Assembly (NCBI GenBank): GCA_958410215.1
Contig: CATYOF010000011.1
Span: 10,505 to 74,504 of the forward strand
Direction: 5' to 3'
Source: an uncultured Cryptobacterium sp.
Lineage (GTDB): Bacteria > Actinomycetota > Coriobacteriia > Coriobacteriales > Eggerthellaceae
DNA: 64,000 nucleotides
The notes beneath the pieces are model-generated. The model was not told the origin of the DNA and made no database searches. It saw only the letters and a program-made list of their open reading frames with translations. Below are positions 34,403 through 43,738 of the stretch, in pieces; the stretch's first letter is position 1; every line of letters begins with the position of its first letter. Position numbers and translations under genes: made by a program.

Positions 34403-34969
34403 TTGTTTTTGATTAGTGCTGATTTTTGCAAGTACTGCTATGACCAGGGCGATTTTACGGCAAAAGGTATGACCATGGATGAGTTTATTGAGGCTACTGC
34501 TCCTATGGAAGCAAAAGCACTGGGGGTTTCGCTTGATGAAGCGGTGTCGTTGATGGCTACACTGTTGCCACACTTGAAGCGCTGGCGCGAGGTGGAAGAA
34601 AACGAGCAGCAGTTTGGCGATGAGCTTCGCGCGGCCTATGGCGATGCAGTTATGGATAAGGCTAACGAGAAGTACGTAGCTATGGGCGAGGCTGCTCACT
34701 TACAGGCTGACGAATTGGAGCTTGCTATTAAAGAGCAGCTGCGTCGTGCAGTGGAGAGCGGGGACACCGAAGGGCCTGAAGCGCGAAAGTTAGTTGCTAT
34801 GCACAGACATTGGCTTTGTATGTATTGGCCCGATGATATGTATACTCCAGAAGCTCATAAGGCTTTGGCGGATGGATATATTACCGATGAAAGATTTCAC
34901 GCTTATTATGAAGAAGTAGCACCTGGCGCAACTCAATTTTTGCACGATGTCATTCATGCGTGTGCATAA
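34403..34969 (+). CDS. TipAS-like antibiotic-recognition domain protein with a degenerate zinc-ribbon head
   Basis: Most of this 188-residue protein matches the helical TipAS domain that binds thiopeptides and other drugs in MerR-type regulators; HRHWLCMYWPDDMYTPEAH and YYEEVAPGATQFLHDVI are typical. Related proteins begin with a two-part zinc ribbon, FCQSCGMPL then YCxYCY. Here only the second part, FCKYCYDQG, is clear. Upstream in the same frame the sequence reads SCATTLATSC, which looks like a decayed first part, and there is no ATG, only TTG at 34403. The start is uncertain and the N-terminus may be damaged. Confidence 0.7.
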   Translation: MFLISADFCKYCYDQGDFTAKGMTMDEFIEATAPMEAKALGVSLDEAVSLMATLLPHLKRWREVEENEQQFGDELRAAYGDAVMDKANEKYVAMGEAAHLQADELELAIKEQLRRAVESGDTEGPEARKLVAMHRHWLCMYWPDDMYTPEAHKALADGYITDERFHAYYEEVAPGATQFLHDVIHACA

Positions 34970-35054
34970 TAGATTTGCTAATGTCTATATACTAAATGGC
35001 ATTGTGTCAGAGCATGGTTTGCACCAGACGTTTTTAGAGTTGATGTTTCCGAAG

Positions 35055-35387
35055 TTATCTCGGCATGTGTTTAGTGCCCCAAACGCATAGTTGATCGAGA
35101 ACTTCCATCAATGATTCTCCTAATTCAGTTAGTGTGTATTCCACTTTAGGGGGTACTTGTGGGTACTCTTTACGTTTGATTAAACCGTCGACTTCTAATT
35201 CTTTCAAGTTAGCTGAAAGCGTTTTATCAGCTATACCACCTAAGTAACGGCGCATCTGGTTAAAGCGAACTGGTTGGTATTCCATCAAACAATACAGGAT
35301 GACCATTTTATGCTTGCCCTGGATGAGGGATAGCGTATAGCTGTAGCCGGTTTGACTAAAATCAGCATTCTCAATAGGGTCAATCAT
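35055..35387 (-). CDS. HxlR family transcriptional regulator
   Basis: This 110-residue winged-helix protein has the HxlR signature: YCLMEYQPVRFNQMRRYLGGIADKTLS in two adjoining parts, LKELEVDGLIKRKEYPQVPPKVEY for recognition helix and wing, and TELGESLMEVLDQLC at the C-terminus. HxlR proteins respond to redox or quinone stress and often control a divergent flavin or nitroreductase gene, as here. The intergenic region to 35609 holds an imperfect dyad that is a plausible operator. Confidence 0.9.
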   Translation of the reverse strand: MIDPIENADFSQTGYSYTLSLIQGKHKMVILYCLMEYQPVRFNQMRRYLGGIADKTLSANLKELEVDGLIKRKEYPQVPPKVEYTLTELGESLMEVLDQLCVWGTKHMPR

Positions 35388-35513
35388 AATTATTTCCGTT
35401 CTTGCATTGCGGTAGTTCCCCTAAAAACGTGAACCACTTTAGATAATCGAGAAACTCCTAAAGCCTACGAAGAAAACTTCTTATATCTTGAAGTACTACA
35501 CTTTCTTTCAAGT

Positions 35514-35540
35514 AAGTACCTGGTGTTAAAACCAGTACTT
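35514..35540. promoter_or_regulatory. Dyad operator candidate for the HxlR regulator
   Basis: AAGTAC-C-TGGT (35514-35524) is mirrored by ACCA-GTACTT (35531-35540) around GTTAAA, with one unpaired C. A half-site AAGTAC also occurs around 35491. The element lies between the divergent hxlR-like and flavin-reductase genes. Confidence 0.5.
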
Positions 35541-35608
35541 GTCTTTCTTACGTTATCAAACAATACTGCGAATTGAAGAAAAATTCAATGCAAGCGAAAG
35601 GATTCGAT

Positions 35609-36172
35609 GTGGCTAAGAAGAATTTAGGTAGCGAAGGGGAATTGTTCCCTCAATCAGTTTTCATTATTGCAACGTATGATGAAAATGGCGTACCTAACGC
35701 CATGAACGCTGCATGGGCAGGTGAATGCACGCGTAAAGAAATTTGCTTTAATATTGGCGATCATAAGACCACTGAGAACATAGTAAAGAAAGGTGCATTT
35801 ACCGTTGCGCCTGCCAATAAGGGCAATGTTGTTTCTGCTGATTACTTTGGCATCGAGAGTGGTAGTAAGGTTAACAAGGCGGAAAAGAGCGGCCTTACGT
35901 TTGTGAAGTCTGAATTTGTGGATGCTCCTGTTATTGAAGAATATCCATTAACTATGGAATGTGAGGTTACTGAAATTCAGGGCGACGAACACGGTGCTCG
36001 TATTGTTGGTAAAGTGATAAACGTAGTTGTAGACGAGGAAATTTTGGACGAAGATGGAAAGGTTGATTTTGGAAAGTTTCAGCCTTTGGTATATGACGCA
36101 TCTCATATGACATATCGCATGGTTGGCGAAGAAGTGGGTCGTGCCTGGAATACGGGTAAGGTTTTAATGTAG
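35609..36172 (+). CDS. Flavin reductase family protein (FMN-binding split barrel)
   Basis: This 187-residue protein belongs to the flavin reductase-like FMN-binding family. The flavin pocket is seen in TYDENGVPNAMNAAWAGE near residue 22, followed by CFNIGDHKTTENI and later ADYFGIESGSKVNK. Such proteins reduce FMN or quinones or handle redox stress. GTG 35609 is preferred because AAAGGA lies six bases upstream; an ATG at 35588 and a TTG at 35573 are also in frame. It is divergent from the HxlR regulator and followed by a hairpin terminator. Confidence 0.85.
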   Translation: MAKKNLGSEGELFPQSVFIIATYDENGVPNAMNAAWAGECTRKEICFNIGDHKTTENIVKKGAFTVAPANKGNVVSADYFGIESGSKVNKAEKSGLTFVKSEFVDAPVIEEYPLTMECEVTEIQGDEHGARIVGKVINVVVDEEILDEDGKVDFGKFQPLVYDASHMTYRMVGEEVGRAWNTGKVLM

Positions 36173-36218
36173 TGTGTCGAAGTCGCATGTCGTATCTAAT
36201 ATTTAATCAATGACATAT

Positions 36219-36254
36219 AAAGCCGCTCCGTTGGAAAAATAATGGAGTGGCTTT
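36219..36254 (+). terminator. Terminator of the flavin reductase gene
   Basis: AAAGCCGCTCC pairs with GGAGTGGCTTT, including one G-T pair, around a 14-base loop, then GTTGT. The stem is 11 bp. Between this hairpin and 36596 I see no gene, repeat or clear signal; this is the edge of the rearranged zone. Confidence 0.7.
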
Positions 36255-36596
36255 GTTGTAAATAGTAAGTAAAGGTAAGCTCAATGTGCTTTGCAAGTGG
36301 AGTTTTATGTTCTCCTTTTGCATTGCATCCTCTTAAGAAAATTGAAAGCGATCCTGATGAGCTTACAGCATCATCATAACGCAACGCTACTATAGCCGTA
36401 TTTGGTTACAAGATACTGATGCATTTATATTGCTTACAATCGTCTTATGAAGGTGACAGAATTCATTTATGAAAAGCTTCTACGAGTTAAGAGTATTGAA
36501 GCTTTTGTTCGTATAACGAGTTTTAAACAAAAACCATCTTGTTTATGAGAGTGGCTTGCGAACTTTGCTTCATGCATGGCAGTTTGCCTGCTCGAC

Positions 36597-37068
36597 TTAG
36601 TTTCCAAAGCGTTGTGTCAGTTCATCGAGCACGAGATTAAAAGCTGGTGTGAATTTTTGGTACTTGCGCCATATGACGTACATCGGCGAGGAGAGTTCGG
36701 GCTCTAGAGGAAGGAAACGTAGTCCGCTTTCTTTTCCGGTAGCAACGATTCCTTCGAATCCTAGCGTATAGCCGATACCACAGCGCGTCATAAGTGCAGC
36801 GTTGTAGAGCATATCGTAGGTTGCAACGATATCGAGGCTGTCCTGTATTTCTCCGAACCAGCGAAGGTTCTCCTCTTGGAGGCCTTGTCGTGAGCAGATG
36901 AGGGGTAGGCCAACAAGATCCTGTCGGTATAGAACCTCATGCTGCGCAAGTGGGTCGCTTTCTGGCACCAAAAGTCCCCAGCGCGTAGATCCTGGCAGCT
37001 GGAGGTGGTTGTAACGCGACAAGTCTACGCTCTGCACGATGACAGCAGCATCCAGCACGCCCAGCACC
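36597..37068 (-). pseudogene. LysR family regulator, C-terminal half only
   Basis: The frame from about 37068 to 36597 encodes a LysR effector-binding domain: VLDAAVIVQSVDLSRYNHL, then LVPESDPLAQHEVLYRQDLVGLPLICSRQG, and FLPLEPELSSPMYVIWRKYQ at the end. The whole N-terminal helix-turn-helix and linker are missing. Upstream codons (beyond about 37068) do not look like LysR but are the antisense of the adjoining surface-protein gene. The fragment therefore cannot bind DNA and is a remnant left by a rearrangement at about 37,050-37,075. Confidence 0.75.
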
Positions 37069-39525
37069 AACACGATCGTGGTAGCGGCAGGCGTGGATGC
37101 GAATATCACCCTCGCCGGAGTGAATATCGGTGTTCAGGGGTGTCCGTTTATGATTGCCGACAACAGCACGAGAGACGTTACGATCACCCTTGCAGGGGGT
37201 GCCACCAACACACTGATAGCCAGCGGCAACTATGCGGGCCTGCAAAAGAACGGCATTACAAACCCCGGTACGCTGACTATCACCGGCACGGGTATGCTTA
37301 TCGCACAAGGTGGCTATGATGCTGCTGGTATCGGCAGTCGCGGCACGTCCGGGGATTATAGTGAAACCGTAAATATCACGATCCAGGGCGGCACGATTAC
37401 CGCAACAGGCGGCAGATCCGGCGCGGGCATTGGCGGCGGCGATAACGGCAACGGTTCCAATATCACAATCAGCGGCGGCATAGTTACCGCAACGGGCGGC
37501 GATACCGGCGCGGGCATTGGCGGCGGCTATTCAGGCAGCGGTTCCAATATCACGATTCAAGGAGGCTCTGTTAAGGCAATTCCGGGTAAGGCATTCGCGG
37601 GCGAAGATGCCAGTTCGATCGGAGGAGGTGTCGAGGGTAACGGTGCTGTCACTCCCACAGACGGTACAATGGATGTTCATCTCCTTGAAATAGACAATGC
37701 CGGCGGCGCCGATATTGCAATCAATGATACGGATTATCCCGATACCCATATCTCTTATGACAGCAACGGCGCCATGTCCGAAGAAGACAGGATCTATGCA
37801 TATCTCCCTTCAAAGACATTGGTAGTTCCCAATGTCGTTACCATAGGAGATACTACGGCGAAGTATTATTGGGCCAACCAATGGATCAGGGTGGTTGACG
37901 GTGATTTTGAAATTACGCTTGATGTACCCGTGACAGGATCAGCGCTGGATACGACGGCGCAGCTTGCTGACGATACCAATATCGGCAGCGTTTCTTCCGT
38001 CACATGGAAAGTAGGCGCAGCACAAGCCGATGTCAATGCGAACTGCGGTACAGCATATACTGCGGAAATAACTATCAGCCCGCAGGCGGGATGTGCTTTT
38101 AGCGCTGATGCTACGGCGCGTGTAAACGGCAATGAGGCGACTATTACGAACGACAATGGCGTGATTACCGTAACGTACACCTTTGATAAAACGGTACACG
38201 TTTGGGGTGAGGCGGTTTATGAGTGGAGCGAGGGCGAGCAGAGCTGCACTGCCACTCGCACCTGCGTGGCCGATGCAACGCATGCGGAGTCTGAGCAGGC
38301 AAGCATAACAAGCACACAAACAAAGGCTCCAACTTGCACGCAGCAAGGTGAAACAACGTACACTGCTACGTTTGAAAGCGACTGGGCAGAGCAGCAGACA
38401 AAAGTCTTAGCAAATATTTCCGCAACGGGGCATAGCTGGGGAGAGCCCGATTATATCTGGGGTGAGGACGGAAGCACCTGCACGGCAACGAGGACTTGTA
38501 GCAACGACCCTAGCCACACGGAGACTGCTGTTGGGCAAATCGTAAGCGAGCGGACAAAAGAGCCGACCTACACGGAACCCGGAGAAACCACGTATACGGC
38601 AACCTTTGCAGAAGGCTGGGCAGATACGCAGACAACGACCATTGCAGACATTCCCGCTACAGGATCGGACTGGTATGCGACCGAATACCGGTGGAGTGCG
38701 GATGGAAAGACTTGCATCGCAAGTCGCACGCACAAGACCGAGCAAGGCAGGGTAGAAACGCTGGAGGTCACTGCTGTTGGTAAGCAGGTAAAGGCTCCCA
38801 CCTGCACGAAAGACGGGGCAACGCGCTATACGGCTGTCTTTGATGCAGAATGGACAATCCCCCAAAGCGTGATAGTGGAAGACCTTCCCGCAACTGGCCA
38901 CAGGTGGAGCGAAATCGTCTACATCTGGAGCGACGATGGGCACACCTGCACCGCCACTCGCACTTGCATGAATGATTCTGCGCACGTGCAGACTGCGGAT
39001 GCAGAGATAACCCACGTACAAACCAAGGAGCCCACCTGTACGGAAAAAGGTACAACCACCTATACGGCATCATTTGAGGCCGACTGGGCAGCCGAGCAGA
39101 TAAAATCGATCGCAGACCTTCCTGCTACAGGGCATGGCGAAACAAGGTTGGAAAATATGAAGGAACCCACCTGCACCGAGGAAGGATATACCGGTGATAA
39201 GGTTTGCACGGTGTGCGGCGAGATTGTGGAAGTAGGGACCACGATAGAAAAGATTGCACACAGCTTTGGCGATTGGACGGTGGTTGCGCAGCCAACCGCA
39301 ACGGAAAAAGGAGAGCAGCAGCGTATCTGTTCGATTTGCGGATCTGTTGAGAAACAGGAAATCCCATTAACGAGCACAGCTGGTGATCAAACTGCTCCCG
39401 GCCAGGGGGATACCGAGTTGCCGCAAACATGCGACAAAGCCAATCTTTGATTATGGGGCGTATTGCTCTTTGGATCTGTTTTGGGACTGCTGGCAGCGAT
39501 CTTCCTAAGAAGGAAAAAAGCATAA
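37039..39525 (+). pseudogene. Cell-surface protein with beta-helix and tandem repeats, truncated at both ends
   Basis: The frame gives 803 residues up to a TGA at 39448-39450. The first 190 are Gly/Thr-rich with repeated GGTITATGG-type turns, suggesting a right-handed beta-helix. About four repeats of 77-79 residues then begin near 38200, each with TCTATRTC, PTCT..G.TTYTA.F and an ATGH ending, and a shorter CxxC-containing repeat follows. The end reads LPQTCDKANL, stop, then in the same frame LWGVLLFGSVLGLLAAIF and LRRKKA. This is a sortase signal with the LPxTG glycine changed to Cys and a nonsense codon after ten residues. No signal peptide exists because the 5' end is fused to a LysR remnant. 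Confidence 0.8.
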
Positions 39526-39589
39526 ACTGATTGATTAGTATTAAACAGTCAGAGGATTAGGGTTGACAAACGCGGTCCAGAACGCATAA

Positions 39590-39626
39590 AGAAACCCCCT
39601 GAATCGAGTGATTTCAGGGGGTTTCT
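39590..39626. terminator. Strong terminator hairpin after the surface-protein pseudogene
   Basis: AGAAACCCCCTGAA (39590-39603) pairs perfectly with TTCAGGGGGTTTCT (39613-39626) around a nine-base loop. AAAGTTTTT follows on the plus strand, and A-rich sequence precedes on the left, so it could act in both directions. It lies between convergent units. From here to 39860 only the guaA-like sequence at 39737 is noted. Confidence 0.85.
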
Positions 39627-39736
39627 CAAAGTTTTTACTCTTGCAAAATCGCCGGCGGTTATCCACATTTTGACACCATCGCGACATGTCACGGTACGTC
39701 ACGGACGGAAAAATCGCAGATTAAAAGGCCTTTCCG

Positions 39737-39754
39737 TTTACTCCCACTCGAAAG
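39737..39754. other. guaA 3'-end-like sequence, copy 1 (possible attachment site)
   Basis: TTTACTCCCACTCGA resembles the reverse complement of the end of GMP synthase genes, which encode ATIEWE before the stop and serve as an integration site for many mobile elements. The match is over about 14 bases. Copies 2 and 3 are at 44548 and 47313. It borders the KAP-XRE-Fic module on its left. Chance similarity cannot be excluded. Confidence 0.35.
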
Positions 39755-39860
39755 TTGATTCGTTGGTTGCTGTATTTTCGAATCGTATCTGATGCGACAA
39801 GAAATCTATTATGACTCGGCGTTGCAGTGGGGATGGGTGCTGGTGGTCGCCAAGTTAACG

Positions 39861-42800
39861 TCATTCATTCCGACGCATGTCATTAAGCGTATTTAATAAC
39901 ACTTCAAGATACTTGCGCAGTTCCTTCGGGTCATTTTTCTTTCCATTGGATTCGATTTTGTTGATGGTTGTTTTTACGGTTGCGAAAAGCTCCGATGAAA
40001 GGATTGTTCCCTCGCTTTTTTCCATTCGGGCTTGAAGCCAGCTGATATGACGAATAGCCCTCTGATTCAGTATGGCTTCGCATACAGTTAGCAATTGCTC
40101 TGAGCTAAGCGTTGAAATCCAATCCATCTCATCGAACTCTTCCGTGAAAGAACTGTATTGGTTCTTCCATGTTCCATTTCTGAACAATTCGGTTAGCCAT
40201 TTGTTAAAGCTTTTGAGTGCCTCTCCATTGATTGACCTGAGATGTTGTTTTTCAACAAGTAATGCGGAGGCGTTCTCCCATCCATGCTCCTCTGCGTGTA
40301 AACAAATTGCCTCAATCATGCTAGAAGGTGCACTTCTGGGCTTTATGACTTTGCATCCGAGGGCGTTCAGGCGATATTCGTCTGCGTTATCGAAGAGAAG
40401 CGTCTTCCAATCATCAGGGGAAATGGATTCCAGCCCCTTGAGTATCCAAGGGCGAATGACTTCTGGGTCTCTGCTGTAGAACTGTGAGTAAATCAAGCTA
40501 AGAGTGAAGTCGAAATCGGTCGTCGTTATGTCCTCGCTCGAATATGCATTTAACAAAGCCGCTTGCACTGAGCGCTTGTAGTCCATCGGCTTGGTAGCTA
40601 GATAATTCATGATGATCGAGCAGGGTACATGAGACAGTTGCGATGATTCGCGAATGAATTGCTCGGCAAGAGAATCAGAAAGCTGGGCCGTCTGACTGTT
40701 TTCAGCATCTTGGCGGAAGACCGACGTTGCCGCTTCCCAATCGCATTGGTCTTCACTATCTCCGAAAAGGTAAAAACTAATGCCTTCGACAATGGAGGTG
40801 CTTTCATTGGGTACAATCGTGTTCGCATCGCAGGAAATAGAATTTCTCCTGAGCCTTGCGTCTAGATGGTATGCAATCGCCGCGGCTATATATTGAGGGG
40901 ATTCAAGCTTTTTGAAATAATTAGTCCCGATTCTGTTTCCTGCAATAACGTACTCAACAAAGGGAGTGGAGTTGCATGTTCCTCCCAGCCTCATAATGCA
41001 GTACATTTCGAAGAAAAGCCTTGAAATCGAGTCGGAATTGTTTATTCCAATATTATTCGGGTCTGAACAATTCACTTCTGGAATCGCATTGTTTATCAAT
41101 CGCGATTTCGAAAGCATCTTTGCAACCGTGATATCACCTTGCGCTGACGGAGCGGAATCTGCCAGTCCTCGAATGATATTGTTGAACGTCGATTTGGTTT
41201 CAAGATCGAATAATCGCAGAATTCTATCGGCATGTTTCTTGTAAGCGACCGTCTCTATGAAATAATAACAGTTTTCGCCGAGGTCAACTTGGAAGCTTGC
41301 CTCTGCCTTATCGCTAGCCCCCAGATCTATCTTCTCGAAAAATGCGTCAATATTTTCGATACGTTCATTTAGTTCGTCTGCATTGAGGGTGCCAAATTGA
41401 CTCACTGAGGAGGCGGCGCCTTTGTATGCGCTGCTTATAAGCTCTGTTTTATTGCCGTTTTCCTCCATAATGTACGACGCCACGGTAAAGCCTCCCGACT
41501 TTAATGATGGCCAAGCGAGATTTGGTAGGAAGTCTAGGAACGTTCTGGCTAACATTTTTGCGGATGCGAGGTTGTCTTCATCGCTCGTGTCGATATCTAG
41601 TACTTTGCGCATAAGCGAAATCAGCCTTTGAGAGGAATCAGCACCATTGAAGCTGAACACGTTATAAAAGCAACCACATATTGAGTCAAAGAGGCTTGGA
41701 ATATGCGCCAGCGCCTCGTTTAAATCAAGCCCTTCGATCCAGGCATCGTCTTTAAGCAGGTTGCTGACCAGCAGTTCATTGGCTGTTTTTTCATCGAATA
41801 CCCCAAATGCCATCATGGCAACGTGAATGCTTTCGGCATTTTTGTTGTCCGGGAGTCCTATCTCGCTAAAGATTCGTCCGCTGCTAATTCTGTCGGAAAT
41901 ATAAGTCGCAAATGAATCTAGTGAGTTTGATTCGGAATCCGTTATTTGATCTGACGGAAGGCCTCTTAAGTAGCTGTTTCTGTGCCAAACGTATACAGCA
42001 ACAGATTCAATGGGGATCGCATGGTAGATGCGTTTCAATGAAACCATTTCGTTGATCAAGCGCTTAGTCTCCCTCGGGTTTCGCACGTTAATCATGCGGT
42101 CTAAGTTGTTTAGCACGGAGAATACATACTGAATTGTTTCAGAGTTCGCATCGGGAAAGGCGTGCCCAATATTCGACAATGCTGAAGTTTTCCACTCTGA
42201 TCTAATTGGGGTGGGTATTTCGTACTGAACGATGAATAGCTTGGACAGAGAGCCAGATTCATTCGCTGAATGGGTTTCCCCATCTATGGATTCCATCGTC
42301 TTCATTGAGATGGGAAGAAGAATCCAAGATTCAATGATGTTGTCATTGTGACCCTCTACGGCATTAGCAAAAAGCTGGATGCTGTCCCAAGCATTCTTCG
42401 CCTGGTCAGGTGCGAGCCGGTCTAAGTTGTCCAGGGCAATGACGACTTTTCCGCTAGGTGAGTGTTTCTTGGCGATCCTTAATAGTTCCATCAAATATTT
42501 CTCATAGCAGAGCGATCCCATGAATTCCGTCTGCGTGGTCCGGGTGCTTTGAGTGCTTGGATATCCTGCTAAATGTTTGATGAGGTCGGCTATTCCAAGC
42601 TTTGCATCATTGAAGGTTCCTTTAGCTTTTCGGTAAAACACAAGGGCTGCAATTAGAGCGATTGCTGCTGACACCCCTATTGAGACCAAGTTGGTCCAAC
42701 TTCCTGATAGCCCAATTGCTGATAAGAACGCTGAAACAACATGGTTGAAGCCGACGAAAGCCGCCGAAAGCACCGCGATGAAAACAACGATGGGAGAGAT

Positions 42801-43187
42801 ATCGTGTTTCTCGATGGTGAGTACGGTCTGCTCTTCACTCTGAATTTTGCTTGTTAGATGGTCCCAGTCTTTGTCATCATCGTTTTTAAAGGACCTCCGA
42901 AGGCTAGTGTCCAAGCGTTCAAGAAACCCTCTTCTCAATGAATCGCCTGCATGCGACCAAAGGTCGAAGGTAAAGAAGCAGATCTTGTTGCTTTCAGTAA
43001 GGTTTTTTTCAACCATCGAGAGAATGGAAGACTTTCCTGATCCCCAATCGCCAACCAAGGCGATTCTTCTATCCATGTCTTCTTCAGGAAGGATGATATC
43101 TGAGGCAATAGTATCTGCTATTGCCTTATGGACTTTAAAATCGTTTCCGCTGTCGGAGATTGGTTTGTCGTTGAGAAAGTGTTCCAT
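39861..43187 (-). CDS. KAP family P-loop NTPase, large, with membrane insertion; candidate defence protein
   Basis: This 1108-residue protein starts with a KAP NTPase domain. Walker A is GDWGSGKSS at 46-54 and Walker B is VVIALDNLDRLAP near 250. Between them two hydrophobic helices are inserted, as is characteristic of KAP NTPases held at the membrane. NVRNPRETKRLINEM continues the ATPase. The remaining 700 residues are helical with no recognised domain. Known KAP proteins include Kidins220 and phage-exclusion PifA. Location next to Fic, AbiH and AAA relics suggests antiphage function. The ATG at 43187 follows GAGGAGAG. Confidence 0.8.
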   Translation of the reverse strand: MEHFLNDKPISDSGNDFKVHKAIADTIASDIILPEEDMDRRIALVGDWGSGKSSILSMVEKNLTESNKICFFTFDLWSHAGDSLRRGFLERLDTSLRRSFKNDDDKDWDHLTSKIQSEEQTVLTIEKHDISPIVVFIAVLSAAFVGFNHVVSAFLSAIGLSGSWTNLVSIGVSAAIALIAALVFYRKAKGTFNDAKLGIADLIKHLAGYPSTQSTRTTQTEFMGSLCYEKYLMELLRIAKKHSPSGKVVIALDNLDRLAPDQAKNAWDSIQLFANAVEGHNDNIIESWILLPISMKTMESIDGETHSANESGSLSKLFIVQYEIPTPIRSEWKTSALSNIGHAFPDANSETIQYVFSVLNNLDRMINVRNPRETKRLINEMVSLKRIYHAIPIESVAVYVWHRNSYLRGLPSDQITDSESNSLDSFATYISDRISSGRIFSEIGLPDNKNAESIHVAMMAFGVFDEKTANELLVSNLLKDDAWIEGLDLNEALAHIPSLFDSICGCFYNVFSFNGADSSQRLISLMRKVLDIDTSDEDNLASAKMLARTFLDFLPNLAWPSLKSGGFTVASYIMEENGNKTELISSAYKGAASSVSQFGTLNADELNERIENIDAFFEKIDLGASDKAEASFQVDLGENCYYFIETVAYKKHADRILRLFDLETKSTFNNIIRGLADSAPSAQGDITVAKMLSKSRLINNAIPEVNCSDPNNIGINNSDSISRLFFEMYCIMRLGGTCNSTPFVEYVIAGNRIGTNYFKKLESPQYIAAAIAYHLDARLRRNSISCDANTIVPNESTSIVEGISFYLFGDSEDQCDWEAATSVFRQDAENSQTAQLSDSLAEQFIRESSQLSHVPCSIIMNYLATKPMDYKRSVQAALLNAYSSEDITTTDFDFTLSLIYSQFYSRDPEVIRPWILKGLESISPDDWKTLLFDNADEYRLNALGCKVIKPRSAPSSMIEAICLHAEEHGWENASALLVEKQHLRSINGEALKSFNKWLTELFRNGTWKNQYSSFTEEFDEMDWISTLSSEQLLTVCEAILNQRAIRHISWLQARMEKSEGTILSSELFATVKTTINKIESNGKKNDPKELRKYLEVLLNTLNDMRRNE

Positions 43188-43312
43188 TTCTCTCCTCAAT
43201 AATTCATTTGGTAACGTCTTACTCGCAGTAAATGATTAACTTGTCGTGTTTGCATTGGCTTGGGACGCGTTTCGCCCCGTCATGCGTTTCTGGATATGCA
43301 AATTGCAAACTA

Positions 43313-43702
43313 CTACGGCAGGGTTTCTATACTGTACATGCTGTAACCCTCGTAGCTGTAGCTGGCGTCGATGCTCTTCATGTAGATCTGACGGTCGTCG
43401 ATCTTGTCGAATGTCGATTGGGACATCTTTCCGATTGCCTCTAGCGCTTCGGGGACATGAATGGAGGGCACGAAGCGGAATCCGCCTTTGGCGATGTTGA
43501 CCGTGCGCATCTTGTCAGCGAAGTCATACACGTCCTGGAGCAGGTAGCCGTGAATCTTCGCAAGTCCGGTGAAAGTTCCGACCTCGAAGGCGCCAAGCGG
43601 CTCATTGTCATAAAGCTCAAGGGCCCTGTGCTTAGTCAGAAGCTCCTTCTCATGCGCCAGCTCGAAGGAGCTGGTTATGCCTAATTTGTTCTCTAGGGTC
43701 AT
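43313..43702 (-). CDS. Fic-derived protein lacking the catalytic core but retaining the inhibitory helix
   Basis: The first 101 residues match the N-terminal part of class III Fic AMP-transferases, with LLQDVYDFADKMRTVNIAKG and KMSQSTFDKI. The next residues, DDRQIYMKSIDASYSYEGY, match the far C-terminus, including the self-inhibitory motif S-x3-E-G (S114, E118, G119). About 75 residues that should lie between, with the catalytic HPFxxGNGR motif, are absent in frame. Start codon and a GGAAGG ribosome site are intact. It lies 36 bases after the XRE gene and is probably co-transcribed. It cannot be an active AMP-transferase; it may be a pseudogene or a dominant regulator. Confidence 0.75.
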   Translation of the reverse strand: MTLENKLGITSSFELAHEKELLTKHRALELYDNEPLGAFEVGTFTGLAKIHGYLLQDVYDFADKMRTVNIAKGGFRFVPSIHVPEALEAIGKMSQSTFDKIDDRQIYMKSIDASYSYEGYSMYSIETLP

Positions 43703-43738
43703 TAATCGCCTTCCATTTCGAGCGGATGGTTGCGCCGT

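Noticed and set aside
38407..39377. Cys-rich antisense frames over the surface-protein repeats
   Set aside because: They mirror the repeat DNA of the plus-strand gene, share its periodicity and have no start signals.
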